From contig PMOB01000002.1 in NCBI GenBank assembly GCA_003161615.1, positions 1-52,455 of the forward strand: a stretch of DNA of 52,455 bases. Reading direction: 5' to 3'. This DNA comes from Actinomycetota bacterium. GTDB lineage: Bacteria; Actinomycetota; Thermoleophilia; Gaiellales; Gaiellaceae. The position numbers were made by a program, and so were the translations under genes. Below are positions 45,802 through 52,455 of this stretch, one piece after another. Each line of letters starts with the position of its first letter. Position 1 is the first letter of the stretch. A model generated the notes under the pieces. It saw nothing but the letters and a program-made list of their open reading frames with translations. It was not told where the DNA came from and did no database searches.

Positions 45802-46821
45802 GTGGAGCCGCTGCTCGATCGGCTCGGGCGCCCGCTCGAGACACTGCGCATCTCGGTCACCGACCGCTGCAACTTCCGCTGCGTCTACTGCATGCCGAAG
45901 GAGGTCTTCGGCCGCGACTACACCTTCCTCGAGCGGCGCGAGCTGCTCTCACTGGAGGAGATCGCGCGGGCCGCCGGCGTCTTCGCGAGCCTCGGTGTCC
46001 GGACCGTGCGGATCACCGGCGGCGAGCCGCTCGTCCGGCGCAACGTCGAGCACCTGATCGAGCTCCTCGCCGCGATCGAACGGCCCGATGGGAGCAAGCT
46101 CCAGATCGCGCTGACGACGAACGGATCTCTCCTGCCGCAGAAGGCGAAGGCACTCGCCGCTGCCGGACTGAGCCGCGTCACGGTGAGCCTCGACTCACTC
46201 GACAACGCCGCCTTTCGCGCGCTGAACGACGTCGACTTCCCCGTCGAGCGGGTGCTCGAGGGGATCGACGCGGCCGCCGCGGCCGGCTTGCCGGTGAAGG
46301 TGAACGCCGTCGTCAAGCGTGGCGCCAACGACGGCGACCTCCTCTCTCTCGCGGAGCGCTTCCGCGGCAGCGGCCACGTCCTGCGCTTCATCGAGTACAT
46401 GGACGTCGGCTCGACGAACGGCTGGCGCCTCGAGGACGTCGTCTCCGCCGACGAGATCGTGGGACGGATCGGAGAGCGCTGGCCGCTCGAGCCCGTCGAG
46501 CTCGAGAGCCCGGACGCGACCGCCCGCCGCTTCCGCTACGCAGACGGCGCCGGCGAGATCGGCGTCATCGCCTCGGTGACGAAGCCGTTCTGCGGCGGCT
46601 GCTCACGCGCGCGCCTCTCGGCCGAGGGCCGCCTCTACACATGCCTCTTCGCGGCGAAGGGACACGACCTCCGCGCGCCCCTCCGGCTCGGCGCCACGGA
46701 CGAGGAGCTCGCCGAGACGGTGCGCGGGATCTGGGGTCGCCGCACCGACCGGTACTCCGAGCTGCGCACGGCCGAGACGGCGGCGCTGCCGAAGGTCGAG
46801 ATGTCGTACATCGGCGGGTAG
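45802..46821 (+). CDS. moaA: GTP 3',8-cyclase MoaA
   Basis: Radical-SAM enzyme starting molybdenum-cofactor synthesis. The 339-residue protein has the SAM cluster motif DRCNFRCVYCMP, TGGEPLVR, the C-terminal cluster FCGGCSRARLSAEGRLYTCL, and the C-terminal Gly-Gly (SYIGG) needed for activity. No other moa gene is present in the window. GTG start at 45802. Confidence 0.97.
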   Translation: MEPLLDRLGRPLETLRISVTDRCNFRCVYCMPKEVFGRDYTFLERRELLSLEEIARAAGVFASLGVRTVRITGGEPLVRRNVEHLIELLAAIERPDGSKLQIALTTNGSLLPQKAKALAAAGLSRVTVSLDSLDNAAFRALNDVDFPVERVLEGIDAAAAAGLPVKVNAVVKRGANDGDLLSLAERFRGSGHVLRFIEYMDVGSTNGWRLEDVVSADEIVGRIGERWPLEPVELESPDATARRFRYADGAGEIGVIASVTKPFCGGCSRARLSAEGRLYTCLFAAKGHDLRAPLRLGATDEELAETVRGIWGRRTDRYSELRTAETAALPKVEMSYIGG

Positions 46822-46842
46822 CCGGCTCTTAACCGGCCCGAC

Positions 46843-46848
46843 TAGAGT
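46843..46848 (+). promoter_or_regulatory. -10 element of PAP2 gene (TAGAGT)
   Basis: TAGAGT lies 7 bases before the ATG at 46856; leaderless spacing. Confidence 0.55.
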
Positions 46849-46855
46849 TCGTCAC

Positions 46856-47611
46856 ATGGAGAGGGTGGTCGCACTCGGCCATAGGGTGCTTCCGCGCGGT
46901 TGGGTTCATTTCGCGCTGCAAGTCGTCCTCTGGTTCGGCTTCTACATCACGTACCTCTTCGTGCGGAGCCTCGTCGACCACAATCCGACGGAGGCATTCG
47001 CGAACGGCCTGCGGGTGATCCACTTCGAGCGCCGCATGACGCACCACCTCTTCGAGCTGAGTGCGCAGCGGATCGCGGACTCGTCGCACTTCCTCCTCAC
47101 CGCCGCCGCGTGGACGTACTGGAACTCCGAGTTCACGGTGATCGGCCTGACGCTGCTCTGGGTCTACCTACGCCGGCACGAGCGGTTCCCGCGCTTCCGC
47201 AACACGATCCTGCTCGCCAACCTGATCGGGCTCGTCTGCTTCGCGTTGATGCCGACGGCGCCGCCGTGGATGTTCCCGAACAAGGGCTTCGTCGGCGGGG
47301 TCAACCACTCGAGCGAACTGCTGCACACACTCGGGAACCAGTACGCGGCGATGCCGAGCCTTCACGCCGCCGACGCGCTGATCGTCGGTTGCTTCCTTTC
47401 CCTCAGCTGCCGGCGCCTCTGGGCGAAGGCGCTCTGGGCGCTCTGGCCGCTCTGGGTCTGGTTCTGCGTCGTCGCCACCGCGAACCATTACGTCCTCGAC
47501 GTCCTGGCCGGAATCGGCGTCGCCCTCGTCTCGCTGGTCGCCACAGCGGCAGGCCCGCGCGTCGCCGAGCGCTTGCGGACCGTTGGGCCGGTCATCGCAA
47601 ACCTGCTATAG
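46856..47611 (+). CDS. PAP2-family membrane phosphatase (AUR1/IPC-synthase-like)
   Basis: The 251-residue protein has about six membrane helices and the late phosphatase motifs QYAAMPSLHAADALIVG (SxxH) and VATANHYVLDVLAG (HxxxD). The segment LMPTAPPWMF is typical of the inositolphosphotransferase (AUR1) branch. It heads a run with PI-phosphate synthase and ino1. Dephosphorylation of phosphatidylinositol phosphate is therefore a plausible role, inferred from context only. Confidence 0.85.
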   Translation: MERVVALGHRVLPRGWVHFALQVVLWFGFYITYLFVRSLVDHNPTEAFANGLRVIHFERRMTHHLFELSAQRIADSSHFLLTAAAWTYWNSEFTVIGLTLLWVYLRRHERFPRFRNTILLANLIGLVCFALMPTAPPWMFPNKGFVGGVNHSSELLHTLGNQYAAMPSLHAADALIVGCFLSLSCRRLWAKALWALWPLWVWFCVVATANHYVLDVLAGIGVALVSLVATAAGPRVAERLRTVGPVIANLL

Positions 47612-47612
47612 T
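47604..47612 (+). promoter_or_regulatory. Extended -10 before CDP-alcohol phosphotransferase gene
   Basis: TGC-TATAGT overlaps the PAP2 stop codon, about 20 bases before the ATG at 47632. It could give the lipid-synthesis genes their own promoter. Confidence 0.45.
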
Positions 47613-47631
47613 CAGACATAGCAGGATTGCG

Positions 47632-48297
47632 ATGTTGGAGATGAATGCGACTCCTCGGCTCCGCCGTGTCAAGCAGGGTTACACGGACGGATTCCGCTCC
47701 CTCGCCAGCCGATCGGTGTCGGGCCTCGCACGCACCCGTGTGACGCCGAACGTCCTCACCACAGCAGGCGTTTCGCTCTGTCTGGCGGCCGCCGTTCTCG
47801 TCCCCTTCGAGAACCGCAGCCCGTGGCTCGTCTACTGGCTCGCCGCGGGGATCTTCGTCATCGGCTCGCTGCTCGACATCCTCGACGGCGCGCTCGCGCG
47901 GGCCGGCGGGAAGTCGACGCCGTTCGGCGCGTTCCTCGACTCGACCACCGATCGCGTCGGCGAGGGCGCGATGCTCGCTGCGATCGCGCTCGTCTTCGCC
48001 CGTCAGGGGCGGGAGTGGGCTGTCGTGCTCGCGGTCGCCGGAGTGGCCGGGTCGTTCCTCGTCTCCTACACGCGCGCGAAAGCCGAGGCGCTCGGCCTGC
48101 GCGGCGACGTCGGCTTCGGCTCACGTGCCGAGCGCGTCGTGATGATCACCGCGGGACTCGTGTTCGCGCCCTGGGGTGGGCTGCCGTGGGCGATCGTCGT
48201 GCTCTGCGCGACGGCGTGGCTCACGGTCGTCCAGCGCATCCTGCATGTCCGCACCCAACTTTCTTCTGGAGGATCCAGTGGCATCGACCAACGGTAG
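47632..48297 (+). CDS. CDP-alcohol phosphatidyltransferase, probable phosphatidylinositol phosphate synthase
   Basis: The 221-residue membrane enzyme has the full CDP-OH-P motif [20 protein letters not shown] with LDSTTD (DG..AR...G...D...D). Joining inositol 1-phosphate to CDP-diacylglycerol is inferred from the adjacent ino1. The ATG at 47632 is used; an ATG three codons on follows TTGGAG. The 3' end overlaps ino1 by 20 bases. Confidence 0.88.
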   Translation: MLEMNATPRLRRVKQGYTDGFRSLASRSVSGLARTRVTPNVLTTAGVSLCLAAAVLVPFENRSPWLVYWLAAGIFVIGSLLDILDGALARAGGKSTPFGAFLDSTTDRVGEGAMLAAIALVFARQGREWAVVLAVAGVAGSFLVSYTRAKAEALGLRGDVGFGSRAERVVMITAGLVFAPWGGLPWAIVVLCATAWLTVVQRILHVRTQLSSGGSSGIDQR

Positions 48298-49423
48298 GGC
48301 TCGCCTCGACGACGGCAAGGTCCGCGTCGCGCTCATCGGCGTCGGCAACTGCGCGAACTCGCTGTTGCAGGGCGTCGAGTACTACAAGGATGCGCCGGAC
48401 GACAAGTTCGTCCCCGGCCTGATGCACGTCAACCTCGGCGGCTACCACGTCAGCGACGTGGAGTTCACCGCGGCGTTCGACGTCGTCAAGGGCAAGGTTG
48501 GCGAGGACCTCGCCGACGCGATGTGGGCGCATCCGAACAACACGATCAAGTTCGCCGACGTCCCGAAGACCGGGATCAAGGTCTCGCGCGGGATGACGCA
48601 CGACGGGCTCGGCAAGTACCTCTCCGAGATCGTCGAGAAGGCGCCCGGCAAGACGGACGACATCATCGGGATCCTCAAGGAGACCCACACCGACGTCGTC
48701 GTCAACTACCTCCCGGTCGGCTCCGAGATGGCGACGAAGTGGTACGCGGAGCAGATCCTCGAAGCCGGCTGCGCGATGGTGAACTGCATGCCGGTCTTCA
48801 TCGCCCGCGAGGACTACTGGGGGCAGCGGTTCGAAGACGCCGGCGTGCCGATCATCGGCGACGACATCAAGTCGCAGGTCGGCGCGACGATCACGCACCG
48901 AGTCCTCACAAGCCTCTTCCGCGAGCGCGGCGTCCACCTCGATAAGACGATGCAGCTCAACGTCGGCGGCAACTCCGACTTCCTCAACATGCTCGAGCGG
49001 GAGCGGCTGGAGTCGAAGAAGATCTCCAAGACGAACGCCGTCACGTCGATGCTCGACTACGACCTCGGCGCCGGGAACGTCCACGTCGGGCCGTCCGACT
49101 ATGTGCCGTGGCTGACCGACCGCAAGTGGGCGTACATCCGGATGGAGGGCTCGTCGTTCGGCGACGTGCCGCTCAATCTCGAGATGAAGCTCGAGGTCTG
49201 GGACTCGCCGAACTCGGCCGGGATCGTGATCGACGCCGTCCGGATGGCGAAGCTCGCCCTGAACAACGGCGTCTCGGGCGCGCTCGTCGGCCCGAGCTCG
49301 TACCTCATGAAGTCGCCGCCGAAGCAGATCGTCGACGACGAGGCGTACGAGCTGACCGAGGAGTTCATCAAGAAGAACCGCCGCAAGGTCAAGTCGAAGG
49401 ACAAGACCGCCTCGAAGGCGTAG
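48278..49423 (+). CDS. ino1: myo-Inositol-1-phosphate synthase
   Basis: Converts glucose 6-phosphate to inositol 1-phosphate using NAD. The 381-residue protein is the short prokaryotic form: [71 protein letters not shown] and [13 protein letters not shown] start 48278 is supported by GGAGG 5 bases upstream. Overlaps at both ends indicate one transcript. Confidence 0.96.
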   Translation: MASTNGRARLDDGKVRVALIGVGNCANSLLQGVEYYKDAPDDKFVPGLMHVNLGGYHVSDVEFTAAFDVVKGKVGEDLADAMWAHPNNTIKFADVPKTGIKVSRGMTHDGLGKYLSEIVEKAPGKTDDIIGILKETHTDVVVNYLPVGSEMATKWYAEQILEAGCAMVNCMPVFIAREDYWGQRFEDAGVPIIGDDIKSQVGATITHRVLTSLFRERGVHLDKTMQLNVGGNSDFLNMLERERLESKKISKTNAVTSMLDYDLGAGNVHVGPSDYVPWLTDRKWAYIRMEGSSFGDVPLNLEMKLEVWDSPNSAGIVIDAVRMAKLALNNGVSGALVGPSSYLMKSPPKQIVDDEAYELTEEFIKKNRRKVKSKDKTASKA

Positions 49424-50205
49424 TGGCGGTCGAGCTCCGTTCCGCGCGCTTGCTCTCGCCGAGCGAGCGCGCGGCGCTCTTCAACGCAGCGTACGAGGGG
49501 TATCTCGTCCCGTTCCACGTGGACGAGGCGACGGTCGCCTTCATGGCGGATGCGTTCGATCTCGATCCCGACGCTTCGCGCATCGCCTACGGCGACGGCG
49601 AGCCGGTCGGGCTCGCGAACCTCGGCGTCCGTGGCGAGGACGGCTGGATCGGCGGCATCGGCGTCGTCACGGCTGCCCGCCGCTCCGGCGTCGGCAAGGC
49701 GCTGATGCAGGCGGTACACGAGCAGGCGCGCGAGCGCGGGATCCGCCGCGTCTGGCTCGAGGTGATAGTCGAGAACACCGGCGCGTTCGCGCTCTACGAG
49801 AAGCTCGGCTACCGGACGGTGCGCGACGTCGAGGTCTGGTCGTTGCCTCTCTCCGTCTCCGAATCGAGCGACGCGCGCGAGATCCCGGCGGAAGGGGCGC
49901 ACGCTCGGATTCGCGAGCTGAGCAGCGAGCGCGAGCCCTGGCAGCGCGCGGACGAGACGGTCGCGCATTACGACAACGTCCGCGGCCTCGCGACGGACGC
50001 AGGCGCGGCTCTCCACCGGCAGCCGGGCGAGCACGTCCAGCTCCTGCAGATCGGAGGCGAGGCGGAGCCGCTGCTTCGCGCGCTCCGCATGCTCGGCCCG
50101 GTGAGCGTGCTGAACCTGCCGGCGGACGACCCAGCCGCGCCTGTCCTCCGGGAACTTGGCGCCGCCGTCGCCGTCCGCCAGCACGAGATGCTGCTCGAGC
50201 TCTAG
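49423..50205 (+). CDS. Two-domain GNAT acetyltransferase
   Basis: The 260-residue protein has a complete N-terminal GNAT domain (GVVTAARRSGVGKALMQAV, then NTGAFALYEKLGYRTVRDVE) and a weaker C-terminal one ending APVLRELGAAVAVRQHEMLL. Two-domain GNATs include mycothiol synthase MshD, but there is not enough to claim that. The GTG shares one base with the ino1 stop; the stop shares CTAG with the convergent gene. Confidence 0.85.
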   Translation: MAVELRSARLLSPSERAALFNAAYEGYLVPFHVDEATVAFMADAFDLDPDASRIAYGDGEPVGLANLGVRGEDGWIGGIGVVTAARRSGVGKALMQAVHEQARERGIRRVWLEVIVENTGAFALYEKLGYRTVRDVEVWSLPLSVSESSDAREIPAEGAHARIRELSSEREPWQRADETVAHYDNVRGLATDAGAALHRQPGEHVQLLQIGGEAEPLLRALRMLGPVSVLNLPADDPAAPVLRELGAAVAVRQHEMLLEL

Positions 50206-50942
50206 GGCAAAGAACTCAGCCAGGTCGCCGGTGACGGCTGGTACTCCGACTCGACGCTGAACCGCGTCGCCGCCGGCCCCGCCTCCTGCCCGTGCGAGCA
50301 GAGGAGCGGATCCGACCCCGGCTCGAGGACGAGCGCGACGTGGTGGCCGGGCGGCGGACCCCAAACGACGAGGTCGCCCGGCTGTACGGCGTCGGCCGCG
50401 ATCGCCTTCATGTGCTGGAGCAGCGTCCCGGTGTACCCGGCGCCCGAATAGCCGAGCCCGTTCGGGTCAGGCGCGCCGGCCCACGCGTAACAGAGCGTCG
50501 CGAAGCCGGAGCAGTCGGTCGAGAGCGGCAGCTTGCGCGGCTCGTGCAGACCGTCGATCGGCCGGAGCTGCTCGTAGTGGATCTGCGGCTCGTTCGCGAT
50601 TCCCCAGCGGGCGTTCGCGACGATCTGGTGACGCAGCGTCAGCGTCGCCGCCGCCTGCTCCCGCCGAACTTCCTGCCGCGCAGCGAACGCGGCGGGCACC
50701 GGCGTCCCCTCGAGATACGCGACGAGCTTCGCGTCGGCGATCTCGTCGCAGCGGCGCTGCGGATATCCGAGCTCCCACTTCGCCCGCTCGACCGCCGCCG
50801 CGGTGAGCGGGCCGTACTGCCCGTCCGCCGGCCCAGGCTTGAACGGCGCGAGCAGTCTCTGCAGCGCCTTCACGTCCGGCCCCATCAGGAGCGGGTTGGC
50901 GAGGTGCAGCGCGCGCACCTCCGTCGTCGTCGTGGTGGCCAT
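50202..50942 (-). CDS. Peptidoglycan-binding and NlpC/P60-type hydrolase protein
   Basis: The 246-residue protein begins with a PG_binding_1-like helical domain (about 15-70, GPDVKALQRLLAPF, DGQYGPLTAAAVERAK). The C-terminal cysteine-hydrolase fold has STDCSGFATLCYAWAG (catalytic Cys), GYTGTLL, PGDLVVWG and GHHVALVLEPG (catalytic His). No signal peptide is evident, so it may be exported by another route or be phage/autolysin-related. The ATG is preceded by GGGGAGGA. Confidence 0.85.
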   Translation of the reverse strand: MATTTTTEVRALHLANPLLMGPDVKALQRLLAPFKPGPADGQYGPLTAAAVERAKWELGYPQRRCDEIADAKLVAYLEGTPVPAAFAARQEVRREQAAATLTLRHQIVANARWGIANEPQIHYEQLRPIDGLHEPRKLPLSTDCSGFATLCYAWAGAPDPNGLGYSGAGYTGTLLQHMKAIAADAVQPGDLVVWGPPPGHHVALVLEPGSDPLLCSHGQEAGPAATRFSVESEYQPSPATWLSSLP

Positions 50943-50991
50943 CCTCGTCCTCCCCTGTCAACCGCAGCGGAGCCGCAGGCCGCGGGGAACC

Positions 50992-50997
50992 TAACAT
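50992..50997 (+). promoter_or_regulatory. -10 element of glycosyltransferase gene (TAACAT)
   Basis: TAACAT lies 6 bases before the ATG at 51004; leaderless spacing. Confidence 0.5.
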
Positions 50998-51003
50998 GAG
51001 GCG

Positions 51004-51893
51004 ATGCGTGTGGCCCTTGTCACGCCGTTCGCCTGGTCGCAGCCGCACGACGTCAACGAGCACGTGGACGGACTGGCGCGCGAGCTGCGCCGCCGCGGCC
51101 ACGACGTCACCGTCCTCGCGCCGTCGAACCTCGCCCGGGACCTCGCCGCCGGCAGGCGTGCGCTGCTTGGCGACGACGCGCCGCTCGGCGAGTTCGTGGC
51201 GCTCGGCACGGCGGTGCCGATCTCCCGCCGCAGCCGGATGGGGGTGCCCGTCGGCGTGCGCGCCAGCCTCTCCCTCGCACTCAGGCGCGGACGGTTCGAC
51301 GTCGTGCACGGCTTCGAGCCCGCGCTCCCGAGCCTCTCCTATCTCGCGCTCCGGGACGCCGCTGCGCTCACCGCCGCGACGTTCTTCTCGCCGGAGCGGC
51401 TGAGCTACCCGCCGGGCCGCGCCCAGCGCGAGCGGCTGCTCGGGCGGATCGACGCGCTGCTCGCGACGACGCCGGCGGTGGCGGAGGCGGCGGCCGCGCG
51501 CTTCCCCGGCCGCTACGAGCTCGTGCCGCACGGGATCGACCCGCAGTTGTTCGCGCCTGCGAAGAAGCGGAAGCTCGTCGTGCTCGAATGGCGGCAGGCC
51601 GAGCGACCGCTGCTCCGAGCGCTCGTCCGGGAGCTCGAGCAGCAGGCCGAGTGGGAGCTCGTCGTCCTCCGGACGCGGACGCCAGCTTCGCGCCCGGCCG
51701 TCTCGCGCCGGTTGCGCGGCCGGATGCGCGTGCGCACAGCACGGAGCGGCGCTGCCCGCGCCGAGCTGCTGCGCTCGGCGGCGATCTTCGTCCCCGCACT
51801 CGACGGCTCGCCGCGACTCCTCGCCGAGGCGCAGACGGCGGGCGCCGCGATCGCCGCGCCGCCGGCGCGCGCCGAGCAGCCCGAGCTCGCCGA
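51004..51893 (+). CDS. PimA-like GT4 glycosyltransferase, 3' end lost at the chimeric junction
   Basis: The N-terminal half follows phosphatidylinositol mannosyltransferase PimA closely: TPFAWSQPHDVNEHVDGLAR, RRRGHDVTVLAPS, a VPISRRSR stretch, FDVVHGFEPALPSLSYLALR, and LVPHGIDPQLFAP. The His that follows the PimA AxFH segment is Phe here (ATFFSPERL), and the EX7E region is weak (LDGSPRLLAEAQTAG), so activity is doubtful. Real coding ends near EQPELA (about 51891). The frame stays open to 52098 only because it runs antisense to foreign DNA. Confidence 0.8.
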
Positions 51894-52074
51894 GCTGCGG
51901 CCACAGCTCGCGCGGAAAGCTGTTGGAGCGGTCGATCTCAGCCGCGTACGGCGCGATCTTGTTCTGGGCAAAAGCCCGCACCGTGTCGCGCAGCATGTCG
52001 ATGTCGCTGCCGAGGCCGAAATCGAGACCGGGAAAGCTGTTCTGGACCATCGGGCGCTCCGTGGCCTCGGCCAC
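51871..52074 (-). CDS. N-terminal fragment of isovaleryl-CoA dehydrogenase (alphaproteobacterial type)
   Basis: The minus-strand frame reads MVQNSFPGLDFGLGSDIDML, RDTVRAFAQNKIAPYAAEID, then FPRELWPQLGELGLLG. This is the beginning of acyl-CoA dehydrogenases of the isovaleryl type as found in Bradyrhizobium-like bacteria. After GLLG the expected continuation (usually ITVPEEYGG) is replaced by unrelated residues. The gene is truncated exactly where the actinobacterial glycosyltransferase begins. Start is either GTG 52074 or ATG 52050. Confidence 0.8.
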
Positions 52075-52116
52075 ACGAGGCGAAGGGCGATAGGGTAGCC
52101 GCTGTCGACCGGCGTG

Positions 52117-52455
52117 TCAGCGTGCCGAACCGGCCGCGAGCTTGGGGGCGGCGCGCCCATTGGCGGGCCGCACCGCGACCTTGTCGATCGCCTCGGCCGG
52201 CCGCGGCTTTGCGAACAAAAAACCCTGCATCTCGTCGCAACCGGCGAGCCGCAGCAGCACGCGCTGCTCGTCGGTCTCAACGCCTTCGGCCAAGACCTTC
52301 ATGCCGAGCGCGTGGCCGAGCGCGACGATCGATTGGATGATGGCCCCGGCATGGCCGGTGGTGCCCAGCGAACCGACGAAGGCACGGTCGATCTTGATCT
52401 GGCTGAACGGGAATTTTTGCAGGTAGCTCAAGCTCGAATAGCCGGTGCCGAAATC
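52117..52455 (-). CDS. C-terminal part of an EAL-domain (c-di-GMP phosphodiesterase) protein, runs off the window
   Basis: Read from the window edge, the frame gives [47 protein letters not shown] with ETDEQ, and [12 protein letters not shown], which are late EAL motifs. The 5' part is missing beyond 52455. Codon use (GAATTTTTGC and other AT-rich codons) and the sequence style are alphaproteobacterial. It precedes the isovaleryl-CoA dehydrogenase fragment by about 40 bases. Confidence 0.88.
   Translation of the reverse strand, partial: DFGTGYSSLSYLQKFPFSQIKIDRAFVGSLGTTGHAGAIIQSIVALGHALGMKVLAEGVETDEQRVLLRLAGCDEMQGFLFAKPRPAEAIDKVAVRPANGRAAPKLAAGSAR

Noticed and set aside
51894-52098. C-terminal 65 residues of the glycosyltransferase frame
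   Set aside because: They are antisense to the isovaleryl-CoA dehydrogenase fragment and have no glycosyltransferase features.
51894-52455. Genomic island from a proteobacterium
   Set aside because: No integrase, tRNA, direct repeat or mobile gene marks the joint, and both genes share a k-mer-sized overlap there; an assembly artefact is simpler.

Overview
This is a dense, high-GC bacterial chromosome segment. The gene content points to a deep-branching actinobacterium, most likely of the Thermoleophilia (Gaiellales/Solirubrobacterales-like); the phylum is fairly secure from synteny, while the class is an inference. Supporting signs are the eno-pyk-divIC-DUF501 order, an HspR-containing dnaK operon, an inositol-lipid cluster (ino1 plus CDP-alcohol phosphotransferase), a BldC-like helix-turn-helix, a LytR-CpsA-Psr protein and the TANNNT promoter style. 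The last ~0.6 kb looks alphaproteobacterial and is probably an assembly chimera.

Layout. 66-9952 (minus) is a long gene train: mfd, a PPIase lipoprotein, mazG, eno, pyk, divIC, DUF501, a small unknown protein and an HTH-receiver protein. 10026-15694 holds an MFS transporter, an MMPL transporter fossil, rplY-pth, an amino-acid dehydrogenase and two exported proteins. 15717-25135 (minus) is housekeeping: tRNA-Gln-glmU-prs, metG-tatD-rsmA-ispE in a chain of coupled genes, an M23 peptidase-like protein, and rsmI with a ROK kinase. 25158-34588 mixes envelope and small-molecule genes, including a pseudouridine-degradation operon (PfkB kinase-GNAT-psuG-81 aa protein) and a probable futalosine hydrolase. 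34631-41183 (minus) is the chaperone operon dnaK-grpE-dnaJ-(TM protein)-hspR-clpB, every junction translationally coupled. 41291-46821 contains an exported protein, OsmC, an EamA transporter, pepT and moaA. 46856-50205 is an inositol-phospholipid operon (PAP2 phosphatase, PI-phosphate synthase, ino1, GNAT). It is followed by an NlpC/P60 protein and a PimA-like glycosyltransferase that is cut off by the chimeric end.

Two genome-wide habits show clearly. First, about twenty genes have a TANNNT -10 hexamer only 6-11 nt before the start codon, which predicts leaderless mRNAs and fixes many start sites. Second, four convergent gene pairs share exactly one CTAG tetranucleotide, the two stop codons being interlocked on opposite strands.

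No CRISPR array, rRNA, insertion sequence, integrase or phage module is visible. There is no gene-free stretch above 300 bases; the largest (about 230 bp after pth) holds the MMPL fossil.
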